The notes under the pieces are model-generated. The model ran no database searches and was not told the DNA's origin. It was given only the letters and a program-made list of their open reading frames with translations. This document shows positions 1 to 7,731 of a stretch of DNA of 64,000 bases, piece by piece. Within the stretch, counting starts at the first letter, position 1. Every line of letters begins with the position of its first letter. A program made the translations under genes and the position numbers. Source of the DNA: Prevotella sp. KH2C16 (GTDB lineage Bacteria > Bacteroidota > Bacteroidia > Bacteroidales > Bacteroidaceae); the NCBI RefSeq assembly GCF_900113305.1, contig NZ_FOOW01000002.1, positions 186,001 through 250,000 on the forward strand, in the 5' to 3' direction.

Positions 1-490
1 TCCGACATTCTTCAATCTTCTTGGCCCAATCATCAATCCCTCAAAGCCGCAGTGCCAGCTTCTGGGCGTTGCCAATCTTGACCAGATGCGGCTTTATAAT
101 AGTGTTTATCAGAAGATTGGCATCGACTACGGCATTGTGAACAGCATTGATGGCTACGATGAGATATCGCTTACGGGTGATTTCAAGGTAACTACCAACA
201 CCTACGAGAGGGTCTTCAAACCGCAGGATCTCGGGTTTGAGCCTGCCAAACCAGAGGAGCTACTTGCCGGTGCCACGGAGCTTGAGGCTGCTGAAATCTT
301 CGACTCCGTACTCGAGAACCGTGCCCTTCCTGCACAGAAAAATATCGTTCTGGCCAATGCGGCTTTTGGTATTCAGGTCATGGAAAGAGGCGAAAAGAGC
401 ATTGAAGAGTGCATTGAGATTGCCCGCGACAGCATTGACAGCGGCAAGGCCCTTTCCGCTTTCAGGAAGTTTGTTGAACTGAACAGCTAA
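1..490 (+). CDS. trpD: Anthranilate phosphoribosyltransferase, C-terminal part (5' end outside window)
   Basis: The reading frame is open from base 2 and ends at the TAA at 488-490, so the first half of the gene lies upstream of the window. TrpD transfers the phosphoribosyl group of PRPP to anthranilate, the second step of tryptophan synthesis. The visible part begins in the conserved segment read as FFNLLGPIINPSKPQ, followed by QLLGV and later the C-terminal helices of the nucleoside phosphorylase class III fold. It is followed after 11 bases by trpC. The assignment rests on the motif and on the surrounding complete trp genes. Because the N-terminus is missing I cannot tell whether it is fused to trpG; a separate trpG is present at the far end of the operon. 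Confidence 0.93.
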   Translation, partial: PTFFNLLGPIINPSKPQCQLLGVANLDQMRLYNSVYQKIGIDYGIVNSIDGYDEISLTGDFKVTTNTYERVFKPQDLGFEPAKPEELLAGATELEAAEIFDSVLENRALPAQKNIVLANAAFGIQVMERGEKSIEECIEIARDSIDSGKALSAFRKFVELNS

Positions 491-501
491 CAATATCGGC
501 A

Positions 502-1296
502 ATGGATATACTGGAAGAGATCGTGGCCTATAAGCGCAGGGAAATAGAAGAGTTCCGTCTGTATGTGCCGGAGACGCAGTTGGCCGGCATGGTAGAGAAG
601 GCTCTGCGGATTCCGGTACCCTCTATGCGGGAGGCGTTGGTGGCTTCTGAGACCGGAATCATTGCGGAGTTCAAGCGCCGTTCCCCGTCCAAGGGCTGGA
701 TTCACCGTGCTGCAGACCCTGATGTTGTTACGAAGGCTTATGAGGAGAATGGAGCTTCAGCCCTCAGCATTCTTACTGATCAGCATTTTTTCGGAGGCTA
801 TGATGAGTTCGTCCGGATGGCTCGTATAGCTGGAGTGAAGACTCCGATTCTATACAAGAACTTCATCATCGATGAGTATCAGCTCCTCCAGGCCCGCTAT
901 TGTGGTGCCTCTGCGGTGTTGCTGATTGCCGCCTGTCTCTCCATGGATGAGTGTGCGCGCCTCCTAAAGATGGCACATAGCCTTGGCATGGAGGTCCTTC
1001 TTGAAATGCACAATGATCGGGATATTGCATATGCGGAGCTTAAGCCGGACATGTATGGCATCAATAATCGGAATCTTGGGACCTTTGAAACCAATGTGGA
1101 AAATAGTTTCAACCTGATAGGGCACCTTCCGGAAAATGTCTGCAGGGTCAGCGAGAGTGGTATTCACGATGCAGAAACGGTAAAGGCTTTGCGTGAGGCG
1201 GGCTTTCATGGCTTTTTGATGGGAGAAAACCTTATGAAGGCAGAAAATCCGGGAATGGCACTTGGAGGGTTTATTCATCAACTTAAAACAAGTTGA
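502..1296 (+). CDS. trpC: Indole-3-glycerol phosphate synthase
   Basis: 264 aa, the usual length for a monofunctional TrpC. It closes the ring of CdRP to give indole-3-glycerol phosphate, the fourth step of the pathway. Visible motifs of the (beta/alpha)8 barrel are EFKRRSPSKG near residue 53 (catalytic lysine), the YKNF strand near residue 117, GINNRNLGTF near 188 and SESGIHD near 217, which binds the substrate phosphate. The start ATG follows trpD by 11 bases, so the two are co-transcribed. It is not fused to trpF, unlike the enterobacterial TrpCF protein; trpF is the next, separate gene. Confidence 0.95.
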   Translation: MDILEEIVAYKRREIEEFRLYVPETQLAGMVEKALRIPVPSMREALVASETGIIAEFKRRSPSKGWIHRAADPDVVTKAYEENGASALSILTDQHFFGGYDEFVRMARIAGVKTPILYKNFIIDEYQLLQARYCGASAVLLIAACLSMDECARLLKMAHSLGMEVLLEMHNDRDIAYAELKPDMYGINNRNLGTFETNVENSFNLIGHLPENVCRVSESGIHDAETVKALREAGFHGFLMGENLMKAENPGMALGGFIHQLKTS

Positions 1297-1324
1297 TCTG
1301 CGTGATAGTATCATGTTTTTTTCG

Positions 1325-1332
1325 TAACTTTG
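1325..1332 (+). promoter_or_regulatory. Possible internal promoter before trpF (-7 box TAACTTTG)
   Basis: TAACTTTG matches the Bacteroidota -7 consensus TAnnTTTG and sits in the 58-base trpC-trpF gap. The expected start of transcription, near 1336, leaves about 19 bases before the ATG at 1355. I see no convincing TTTG element 19-21 bases upstream, so this may be weak or fortuitous. Confidence 0.45.
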
Positions 1333-1354
1333 GACATTATAAATGAATATAACT

Positions 1355-2059
1355 ATGTTAATAAAAGTTTGCGGCATGCGCGAAGCCGAGAATATCCGCG
1401 AGGTAGCAGCATTAGGAGTAGATATGATGGGGTTTGTTTTCTGGCCTCAGAGTCCTCGCTTTGTGCAGATGATCAGTGCTCAGGCAGGTATCATTCCAGA
1501 TTATAGCGAAGAGCGCCTTCGTCAGAGCCAGGGGAACCCTGTCGTAACAGGGAGCCTGGAGAGTCAGCCTAAGCGGGTAGGAGTGTTTGTTGATGATATG
1601 CCCCAGAATATCGTAACACGCGTATTTAATTATAGTCTCGATTATATCCAGTTGCATGGCGAGGAGCCTCGGGAGACATGTGAAAACCTGCGTCTGACCC
1701 TTGACCCTGATATTCATCCCGGCATAAAGATTATCAAGGCTATTAGTGTCTCATCTGCCGAAGACTTCAAGAAGTGTGCAGCTTATATCGGTGCTGTGGA
1801 TATGTTCCTCTTTGATACCAGGTGTAAGACCGTAGGCGGAAGTGGTGAGCAGTTTGATTGGTCTATCCTCCGGCAATATGATGGTGGAGTCCCGTTCCTT
1901 TTGAGTGGTGGAATGGGGCCTGACGATGCTACGCGTGTGAAGGCTTTACGCCATCCGATGTTCGCCGGCATTGATTTGAACAGTCGTTTTGAAGTTGAAC
2001 CGGGAGTTAAAGATGTGGTGAAATTACGAGATTTCATACAGACTGTAAGAGAAGGATAA
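1355..2059 (+). CDS. trpF: Phosphoribosylanthranilate isomerase
   Basis: About 234 aa from the ATG at 1355, which gives the typical N-terminus MLIKVCGM; an in-frame ATG at 1343 would add four residues. TrpF performs the Amadori rearrangement of PRA to CdRP. Seen are the catalytic Cys in IKVCGM, SPRFV near residue 33, KRVGVFVDD near 73, IQLHGEE, the catalytic Asp in FLFDT followed by the GGSG loop, and LSGGMGPDD. Between SPRFV and KRVGVF there are about 35 residues where I expect about 16, so this protein has an insertion in that loop. It lies between trpC and trpA. Confidence 0.93.
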   Translation: MLIKVCGMREAENIREVAALGVDMMGFVFWPQSPRFVQMISAQAGIIPDYSEERLRQSQGNPVVTGSLESQPKRVGVFVDDMPQNIVTRVFNYSLDYIQLHGEEPRETCENLRLTLDPDIHPGIKIIKAISVSSAEDFKKCAAYIGAVDMFLFDTRCKTVGGSGEQFDWSILRQYDGGVPFLLSGGMGPDDATRVKALRHPMFAGIDLNSRFEVEPGVKDVVKLRDFIQTVREG

Positions 2060-2087
2060 AATCATTTACAACAAAAAATCAAGTATT

Positions 2088-2864
2088 TTGAATAAGATAA
2101 ACCAGCTCTTTGCAAATCGCAAGGATCGTAAGCTTTTGTCTTTGTATTTCTGCGCCGGGTGTCCGGAATTGGAGATGACGGGTGATATTATCAGAATCCT
2201 TGAGCGTCGCGGTGTTGATATGATAGAGGTAGGCATTCCCTTTAGCGACCCGTTGGCTGATGGTCCTGTCATTCAGAGTGCGGGCACCGTTGCACTTGGG
2301 AACGGCATGACGCTCCGCAAGCTCTTTGTCCAGTTGGAGGCAGTCAAAGATGATGTTGCTATCCCGCTCGTCCTGATGGGATATCTGAATGTAGTGATGC
2401 ACTACGGCATCGAGAAGTTCTTCATGGACTGCGTGCGCTGTGGCGTTAGCGGGTGCATCATTCCCGACCTTCCCTTTGCCGACTATGTCGATAGAGTTAA
2501 GCCTGTTGCCGACAAATATGACATCCGTGTTATCATGATGATTACCCCGGAGACATCCGAAGACCGGATTCGTTTTATAGACGAGCATACGGACGGCTTC
2601 ATCTATATGGTGTCGAGTGCAAGCATTACCGGCGCGCGGGATAACTTTGACGAAGCTAAGCAGGAATACTTCAGGCGTGTCAACTCCATGAATCTGCGGA
2701 ATCCTCGCATGATTGGGTTTGGCATCAGCAATAAACAGACGCTTGACAGCGCATGGCAAAACGCCGCTGGAGCCATTATCGGCAGTAAATTCGTAACCTT
2801 ATTGAATGAAACCCATGACCCAGATAAGGCCATGGACCAACTTTATGAAGCATTGCAGAAATGA
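2088..2864 (+). CDS. trpA: Tryptophan synthase alpha subunit
   Basis: 258 aa, beginning with a TTG codon; the next in-frame candidates would remove conserved N-terminal sequence. The alpha subunit cleaves indole-3-glycerol phosphate to indole and glyceraldehyde-3-phosphate, and passes indole to TrpB through a tunnel. Visible are EVGIPFSDPLADGPVIQ near residue 46 with the catalytic Glu and an Asp-rich turn, the catalytic-region IPDLPFADY near 126, SSASITG near 174, and GFGISN near 208. Its stop overlaps the trpB start in an ATGA tetranucleotide at 2861-2864, indicating translational coupling of the two subunits. Confidence 0.95.
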   Translation: MNKINQLFANRKDRKLLSLYFCAGCPELEMTGDIIRILERRGVDMIEVGIPFSDPLADGPVIQSAGTVALGNGMTLRKLFVQLEAVKDDVAIPLVLMGYLNVVMHYGIEKFFMDCVRCGVSGCIIPDLPFADYVDRVKPVADKYDIRVIMMITPETSEDRIRFIDEHTDGFIYMVSSASITGARDNFDEAKQEYFRRVNSMNLRNPRMIGFGISNKQTLDSAWQNAAGAIIGSKFVTLLNETHDPDKAMDQLYEALQK

Positions 2865-4063
2865 AATATCAAGTAGATGAAAACGGTTTTTTCGGGCATT
2901 ATGGGGGTACTTATGTGCCAGAGATATTATATAATGTGGTTCATGAACTTCAGGAAGCCTATAATCCCATCATAGAGAGCGAGGAATTCAAGACGGAGTA
3001 CCGCCAGTTGCTTAGAGACTATGTCGGGCGTCCGTCTCCGCTTTATCACGCGAAACGCATGAGTGAGAAATATGGGTGTCGGCTCTATCTGAAGCGAGAA
3101 GACCTAAACCATACTGGTGCCCATAAGATAAATAACACCATCGGGCAGATTCTCCTTGCCCGTAAGATGGGAAAGACGCGCATCATCGCTGAGACGGGAG
3201 CCGGTCAGCATGGCGTGGCGACGGCAACGGTATGCGCTCTTATGGGTATGCATTGTGAGATTTTCATGGGCAAGACGGATGTCGAACGGCAACATATCAA
3301 TGTGGAGCGCATGAAAATGCTGGGTGCAATCGTGCATCCGGTTACCACGGGTAATATGACTCTGAGCGACGCATGCTCTGAGGCTATCCGCGACTGGTGC
3401 TGCCATCCTCGTGATACCTTCTATCTGGTCGGGTCGACGATGGGTCCTCATCCTTATCCGGACATCGTGGCAAAGATGCAGAGCGTGATATCCGAGGAAA
3501 TCAAGATGCAGCTTGAGGAGAAGATTGGCCGTGATTATCCTGACTGCCTCATTGCCTGCGTAGGTGGTGGGAGTAATGCTGCCGGCACCATCTATCACTA
3601 TATTGATGACGAGCGGGTAAAGATTGTATTGGCGGAGGCTGGCGGCCATGGTATAGGCAGCGACTATACTGCCGCTACGATTCATTGCGGGACGGAGGGA
3701 ATCATCCATGGAGCCCGCTCATTGGTTATGCAGACTGACGACGGCCAGATCAAGGAAGCCTTCACAATCAGTGCTGGACTCGACTATCCTGGCATCGGCC
3801 CCATGCATGCAGATCTTGCAGAGAAAGGGCGAGAAAAGGTTTTTGCCATTAATGACGACGAGGCCATCTATGCCGGCTATGAGCTCACCCGCATGGAGGG
3901 CATCGTTCCCGCCATAGAGAGTGCCCATGCCATTGCAGCACTCAAGAAGCTCAGCTTCAATCCTGAAGATGTCGTAGTGCTCACCGTGAGTGGTCGCGGG
4001 GACAAGGATGTAGAGACTTATCTCAAGAATAAGGCCATGGCCAAAGAATATGCAAACTTCTGA
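2861..4063 (+). CDS. trpB: Tryptophan synthase beta subunit
   Basis: 400 aa, full length for the TrpB1 type. This PLP enzyme condenses indole with serine to make tryptophan. Motifs include GGTYVPE at the N-terminus, EDLNHTGAHKINN near residue 79 with the PLP lysine, the ETGAGQHGVATA strand near 107, and GGGSNAAG near 229 that holds the cofactor phosphate. HCGTEGIIHGARS and the C-terminal VSGRGDKD are also typical. It overlaps trpA by four bases and is followed three bases later by trpE. The trpA-trpB order is the reverse of the common B-A order. Confidence 0.96.
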   Translation: MKYQVDENGFFGHYGGTYVPEILYNVVHELQEAYNPIIESEEFKTEYRQLLRDYVGRPSPLYHAKRMSEKYGCRLYLKREDLNHTGAHKINNTIGQILLARKMGKTRIIAETGAGQHGVATATVCALMGMHCEIFMGKTDVERQHINVERMKMLGAIVHPVTTGNMTLSDACSEAIRDWCCHPRDTFYLVGSTMGPHPYPDIVAKMQSVISEEIKMQLEEKIGRDYPDCLIACVGGGSNAAGTIYHYIDDERVKIVLAEAGGHGIGSDYTAATIHCGTEGIIHGARSLVMQTDDGQIKEAFTISAGLDYPGIGPMHADLAEKGREKVFAINDDEAIYAGYELTRMEGIVPAIESAHAIAALKKLSFNPEDVVVLTVSGRGDKDVETYLKNKAMAKEYANF

Positions 4064-4066
4064 AAC

Positions 4067-5467
4067 ATGTATCAGTATACAACACAAACCAAGAAACTAT
4101 TAGGCGACCTTTACACTCCTGTGGGTGTATATATGAGCTTGCGCGACCTCTATCCGCAGTCGGTGCTTATGGAAAGTTCCGACTATCACAGCCACGATAC
4201 GGCGCGCTCTTTCATCGGAATTCACCCGATGGCGAAGATAGTAGTGAATCACGGGGTCATAGAGAGTAGCTATCCGGATGGAAGGCACGAGACTCAGGCG
4301 ATTGACCAGAGTGTGAAGGGACATGCCAAGCTACAGCTGGCAGATGCCCTTGCCGATTTCATTCAGCATTTTGAGGTGAAGGGAGATGACTGTGAGTATT
4401 GTGGCTTATACGGATTTGCCTCGTTCAATGCGGTGCGTTACTTCGAAGACATCGATGTTAAGGATTCCGTGATGAAAGAAAATGACGCCCCCGATATACT
4501 CTACATACTTTATCGGGACCTTATTGTATTCGACCATTTCAACAATACTATCACGCTCATCACGCTTGGCGGCAGCTTAGACGAGATAGAGAAAAACTTG
4601 AATCATCCAGCCCGGAGCTACGACTTTCATTCTGCGGGGAGTCCGTTTAGCATGCTTTCTGATGAGGCTCATAAGGAAAACATACGCAAGTGTGTATCCC
4701 ATTGCCTGCGTGGCGATGTCTTTCAGGTGGTTGTGTCGAGGCGATTCTGCCAGAAATATGATGGAGACGACTTCAATCTTTACCGTGCCTTGCGTAGTGT
4801 CAACCCGAGTCCTTATCTTTTCTACTTTGACTTCGGCGGATTCCGCATCTTCGGTTCTTCTCCCGAAACCCATTGCCGCATAGAGGGAGCAAAGGCCTGG
4901 ATAGACCCCATAGCAGGTACGACGAAGCGCACCGGTAACCCTGCGGAGGACAAGGCCAATGCCGAGTATCTGCGAAATGACCCGAAAGAGAATGCGGAAC
5001 ATGTCATGCTGGTTGACCTTGCCCGCAATGATCTCTCCCGGAACTGTACGCATGTGGGGGTTGATTTCTATAAAGACATGCAGTTCTATAGTCATGTCAT
5101 TCACTTAGTGAGCCGTGTATCGGGCACCTTAGTCGGTCAGGGCGTCGGCGACAAGCTGCGTGCGTTTATCGACACTTTTCCCGCCGGGACCCTCTCCGGG
5201 GCGCCTAAGGTGCGTGCCATGCAGATTATCTCAGAACTCGAGCCCCACAATCGAGGTGCCTATGGCGGCTGCATCGGTTTCATCGGGCTGAATGGCGACC
5301 TCAATCAGGCTATTGTCATCCGCACCTTTGTCAGTCGCAATGGAGAACTGTGGTTTCAGGCTGGTAGTGGAGTGGTTGCAAAGAGTAATGATGAATACGA
5401 ACTCCAGGAAGTTGACAACAAACTGGGTGCTCTCGTAAAGGCAATTAAAATAGCGGAGGGAATATGA
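4067..5467 (+). CDS. trpE: Anthranilate synthase component I
   Basis: 466 aa. TrpE converts chorismate and ammonia to anthranilate, using ammonia from TrpG, and is the committed enzyme. An N-terminal segment with SVLMESSDYH and SFIGIHP corresponds to the LLES tryptophan feedback site of the family, so inhibition by tryptophan is likely. The C-terminal chorismate-binding domain shows FQVVVSRRF, GSSPETH, PIAGTTKRTGN, DLARNDLSRNC and FPAGTLSGAPKVRAMQII. It overlaps trpG by four bases (ATGA at 5464-5467), so the two subunits are translated together. ADC synthase (PabB) is the main alternative, but the trp context rules in favour of TrpE. Confidence 0.94.
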   Translation: MYQYTTQTKKLLGDLYTPVGVYMSLRDLYPQSVLMESSDYHSHDTARSFIGIHPMAKIVVNHGVIESSYPDGRHETQAIDQSVKGHAKLQLADALADFIQHFEVKGDDCEYCGLYGFASFNAVRYFEDIDVKDSVMKENDAPDILYILYRDLIVFDHFNNTITLITLGGSLDEIEKNLNHPARSYDFHSAGSPFSMLSDEAHKENIRKCVSHCLRGDVFQVVVSRRFCQKYDGDDFNLYRALRSVNPSPYLFYFDFGGFRIFGSSPETHCRIEGAKAWIDPIAGTTKRTGNPAEDKANAEYLRNDPKENAEHVMLVDLARNDLSRNCTHVGVDFYKDMQFYSHVIHLVSRVSGTLVGQGVGDKLRAFIDTFPAGTLSGAPKVRAMQIISELEPHNRGAYGGCIGFIGLNGDLNQAIVIRTFVSRNGELWFQAGSGVVAKSNDEYELQEVDNKLGALVKAIKIAEGI

Positions 5468-6027
5468 ATATTGTTTTGATAGACAACTACGACAGTTTTA
5501 CCTATAATCTGGCTCATCTCGTCCGTGAACTCGGCGCAGAGGTGTCGGTATACCGCAACGATCAGTTCTCATTGCCGCAGTTAGAGTCTTTTGACAAGAT
5601 TCTGCTCTCTCCTGGTCCGGGCATTCCGGAGGAGGCGGGGCTACTGCTCGATGTGGTTCGCAGCTATGCCGGCAGGAAGCCGATATTGGGAATCTGCCTG
5701 GGCCATCAGGCCATCGGAGAAGTGTTCGGCGCTAAGCTGGTTAACCTCTCCGAGGTTTTTCATGGGGTGGCGACAGAGGGAACCAATCTTCAGAACGACC
5801 CCATTTTCGCAGGTTTGCCCCGACGCTTTATGATGGGCAGATACCATTCCTGGGTGGTCGATCGCAACAGTCTCCCTGAAAGTTTAGAGGTTACGGCCGA
5901 GAGTGATGAGGGACTGGTGATGGCATTGCGCCATCGCAGCTACGATATCCATGGGATTCAGTTCCATCCGGAAAGCGTGCTTACTCCCCAAGGCTTCCAA
6001 ATTATAAAGAATTGGCTGTCAATGTGA
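5464..6027 (+). CDS. trpG: Anthranilate synthase component II (glutamine amidotransferase)
   Basis: 187 aa, a stand-alone class I glutamine amidotransferase that supplies ammonia to TrpE. The N-terminal strand reads VLIDNYDSFTYNL, the oxyanion loop SPGPGIPEEA, the nucleophile lies in GICLGHQAIGE near residue 79, and the His-Glu pair lies in IQFHPESV near 167. It is the last gene of the visible operon, and the next gene has its own promoter-like box. In some bacteria the same protein also serves PabB (as PabA); the sequence cannot separate these roles. Confidence 0.93.
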   Translation: MNIVLIDNYDSFTYNLAHLVRELGAEVSVYRNDQFSLPQLESFDKILLSPGPGIPEEAGLLLDVVRSYAGRKPILGICLGHQAIGEVFGAKLVNLSEVFHGVATEGTNLQNDPIFAGLPRRFMMGRYHSWVVDRNSLPESLEVTAESDEGLVMALRHRSYDIHGIQFHPESVLTPQGFQIIKNWLSM

Positions 6028-6131
6028 GCATTGATTGCCCGATAGCCCTTACACGGGGGATGTCCTTTGGAAAAATCAAGGATGGTGATAAAATCCGTAA
6101 AAGTGGTAGTATGAGATATTGGAAAACTTGT

Positions 6132-6139
6132 TATCTTTG
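6132..6139 (+). promoter_or_regulatory. Promoter -7 box for the alcohol dehydrogenase
   Basis: TATCTTTG fits TAnnTTTG and lies 38 bases before the ATG at 6178; a purine stretch AAAGAGGA ends nine bases before the ATG and may be the ribosome site. No clear -33 element is seen. The trpG-adh gap (6028-6177) holds nothing else I can name. Confidence 0.5.
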
Positions 6140-6177
6140 ACCCAAAATCAATTCATAACTTTAAAGAGGATATAGTA

Positions 6178-7359
6178 ATGGAGACAAAACTATCTTTCGT
6201 ATTTCCCGGACAGACAATGGTGTTGTTTGGTGCCGGACAGTTGAATCGTCTGCATACGCTGCCCATGCCGGGCAAGAAGGCCCTGCTCGTAATTTCAAAT
6301 GGCAAGTCAACACGCGTGAACGGTTATCTCGACCGCACCTTGAACGAGCTACAGGAGGCAGGCGTGGAGGCTGTGGTGTTTGATAAGATCCAGGCTAACC
6401 CCGTGAAGGAGAGCGTGGAGGAGGGGGCAAAAGCAGCCAACGATAATGGCTGCGACTTTGTCGTGGCTCTTGGGGGCGGCTCTGTCATGGATGCGGCCAA
6501 GGTGATAGCTATCAATGCGACCAATCCCGGCGATCTCTGGGATTATGCCCGGGGGCGTACCGGAAGGGGAAAGCCGGCCGTAAATGCTCCTCTTCCCTGG
6601 ATAGCCATTACCACCACGGCCGGAACGGGGTCGGAAGTAGACAGCGGAGGGGTCATCACCAATCTGAAGACCAATGAGAAGTTGGCCATCGGCAATCCTC
6701 GCGCCTTTGCCGTCTATGCCATCGTAGACCCGGAACTCATGGTGAGCGTACCTCCCTCATTTACTGCCTACCAAGGCTTTGACGCACTCTTTCACAGCTT
6801 GGAGGGCTATGTGAGCAATCGCTCAAACCTCTATTCTGATATGGTGCAGGAGGCTGCCATCACCAATATCGGCAAGTATCTGCCTATTGCCTGCCGGGAT
6901 GGCAAGAACATGGAGGCTCGTGCCAGGGTGGCTTTTGCCAACACCATGAGCGGCTATTCCATGGATACAAGCTCGTGTACGGCGGAGCATAGCATCGAAC
7001 ACGCCTTGAGTGCTTACCACGAACAGCTGCCTCACGGAGCCGGCCTGATAATGATTTCGAAAGCTTACTTTACCGCCGTGATGAACAAGCATGTGTGCGA
7101 CGACCGATTCGTGAGCATGGCCAGGATGCTCGGCAAGGCCGATGCAACGCGACCGGAGGATTTTATCACGGTGCTTGTAGAGCTGCAGCAGGCTTGCGGA
7201 GTTGACAGTCTGAAGATGAGCGACTACGGCATTACTCCGGCGGAATTTGACACCATGGCAAGTAATGCCCTCGAAGTGATGGGCGGATTGGTGGCTTGCG
7301 ATCGCCAACCGCTTGGGCATGATGAAATTGTGGAGATTCTGAAGCAGTCGTATAGGTAG
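6178..7359 (+). CDS. Iron-containing alcohol dehydrogenase (BdhA/YqhD-like)
   Basis: 393 aa, the normal size of a group III Fe-type alcohol dehydrogenase. Such enzymes interconvert aldehydes and alcohols with NAD(P)H; the closest described relatives are butanol dehydrogenases and YqhD, but the physiological substrate cannot be read from the sequence. The nucleotide-binding loop GGGSVMDAAK is near residue 99, and TTAGTGSEVDSGG near 142. The metal site is formed by the Asp and His of GFDALFHSLEGY near 198 and the histidines in EHSIEHALSAYHEQLPHG near 270. It stands alone between the trp operon and a 372-base intergenic region. Confidence 0.9.
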   Translation: METKLSFVFPGQTMVLFGAGQLNRLHTLPMPGKKALLVISNGKSTRVNGYLDRTLNELQEAGVEAVVFDKIQANPVKESVEEGAKAANDNGCDFVVALGGGSVMDAAKVIAINATNPGDLWDYARGRTGRGKPAVNAPLPWIAITTTAGTGSEVDSGGVITNLKTNEKLAIGNPRAFAVYAIVDPELMVSVPPSFTAYQGFDALFHSLEGYVSNRSNLYSDMVQEAAITNIGKYLPIACRDGKNMEARARVAFANTMSGYSMDTSSCTAEHSIEHALSAYHEQLPHGAGLIMISKAYFTAVMNKHVCDDRFVSMARMLGKADATRPEDFITVLVELQQACGVDSLKMSDYGITPAEFDTMASNALEVMGGLVACDRQPLGHDEIVEILKQSYR

Positions 7360-7415
7360 TTCTTATTCTATCCATTGTACAATAGAAGAAAGTACGCCGG
7401 AAGCTCTTCGCAGAA

Positions 7416-7498
7416 TTACCAGCCGTTGGTAACGATGTTACAAGCCGCTTGTAATGGTGTTACCAATGGCTGGTAATCGTATTACAAGCAGCTTGTAA
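7416..7498. repeat. Array of four 17-bp palindromes at exact 22-bp spacing
   Basis: Four dyad-symmetric units start at 7416, 7438, 7460 and 7482: TTACCAGCCGTTGGTAA, TTACAAGCCGCTTGTAA, TTACCAATGGCTGGTAA and TTACAAGCAGCTTGTAA. They are separated by unrelated 5-base spacers (CGATG, TGGTG, TCGTA). Units 1 and 3 are inverted copies differing at one base, as are units 2 and 4. The array is flanked by an inverted 7-mer, GCTCTTC at 7403-7409 and GAAGAGC at 7507-7513. It lies in the 372-base gap between adh and the DUF2027 gene, about 180 bases before the latter's promoter. The rest of the gap (7514-7675) shows nothing I can name except a weak hairpin near 7600-7630. Confidence 0.9.
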
Positions 7499-7679
7499 CA
7501 TTTGTAGAAGAGCCTTTGGCTTGTCTCATTTCCTGCCTTTCCAATTTGTTTTAAGGCTATTCTCCTTTTCTTTCAATTATCTTCCGGGACAGCCTTATAG
7601 GCAGAAATGCCTTGTAGCAGGGCTTTCTGTAGGCTGAAATCCATGTATGTTCCCCTTTCCCGAAAAAGGTTTCGAAATC

Positions 7680-7711
7680 TTTGTGGTTCTCGTAAATATT
7701 ATGTAAATTTG
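7680..7711 (+). promoter_or_regulatory. Promoter of the DUF2027/Smr-nadE operon
   Basis: TTTG at 7680-7683, a 20-base spacer, then TAAATTTG at 7704-7711. This is a full match to the Bacteroidota TTTG/TAnnTTTG pattern and leaves a leader of about 17 bases before the ATG at 7732. Confidence 0.75.
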
Positions 7712-7731
7712 CCTACATTATTAACGGAAAT

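Noticed and set aside
2079..2759. 226-residue open frame antisense to trpA
   Set aside because: Shadow of trpA with no motif or promoter.
7416..7498. CRISPR array
   Set aside because: Spacers are only 5 bases, the units are palindromes of two types, and no cas gene is present.
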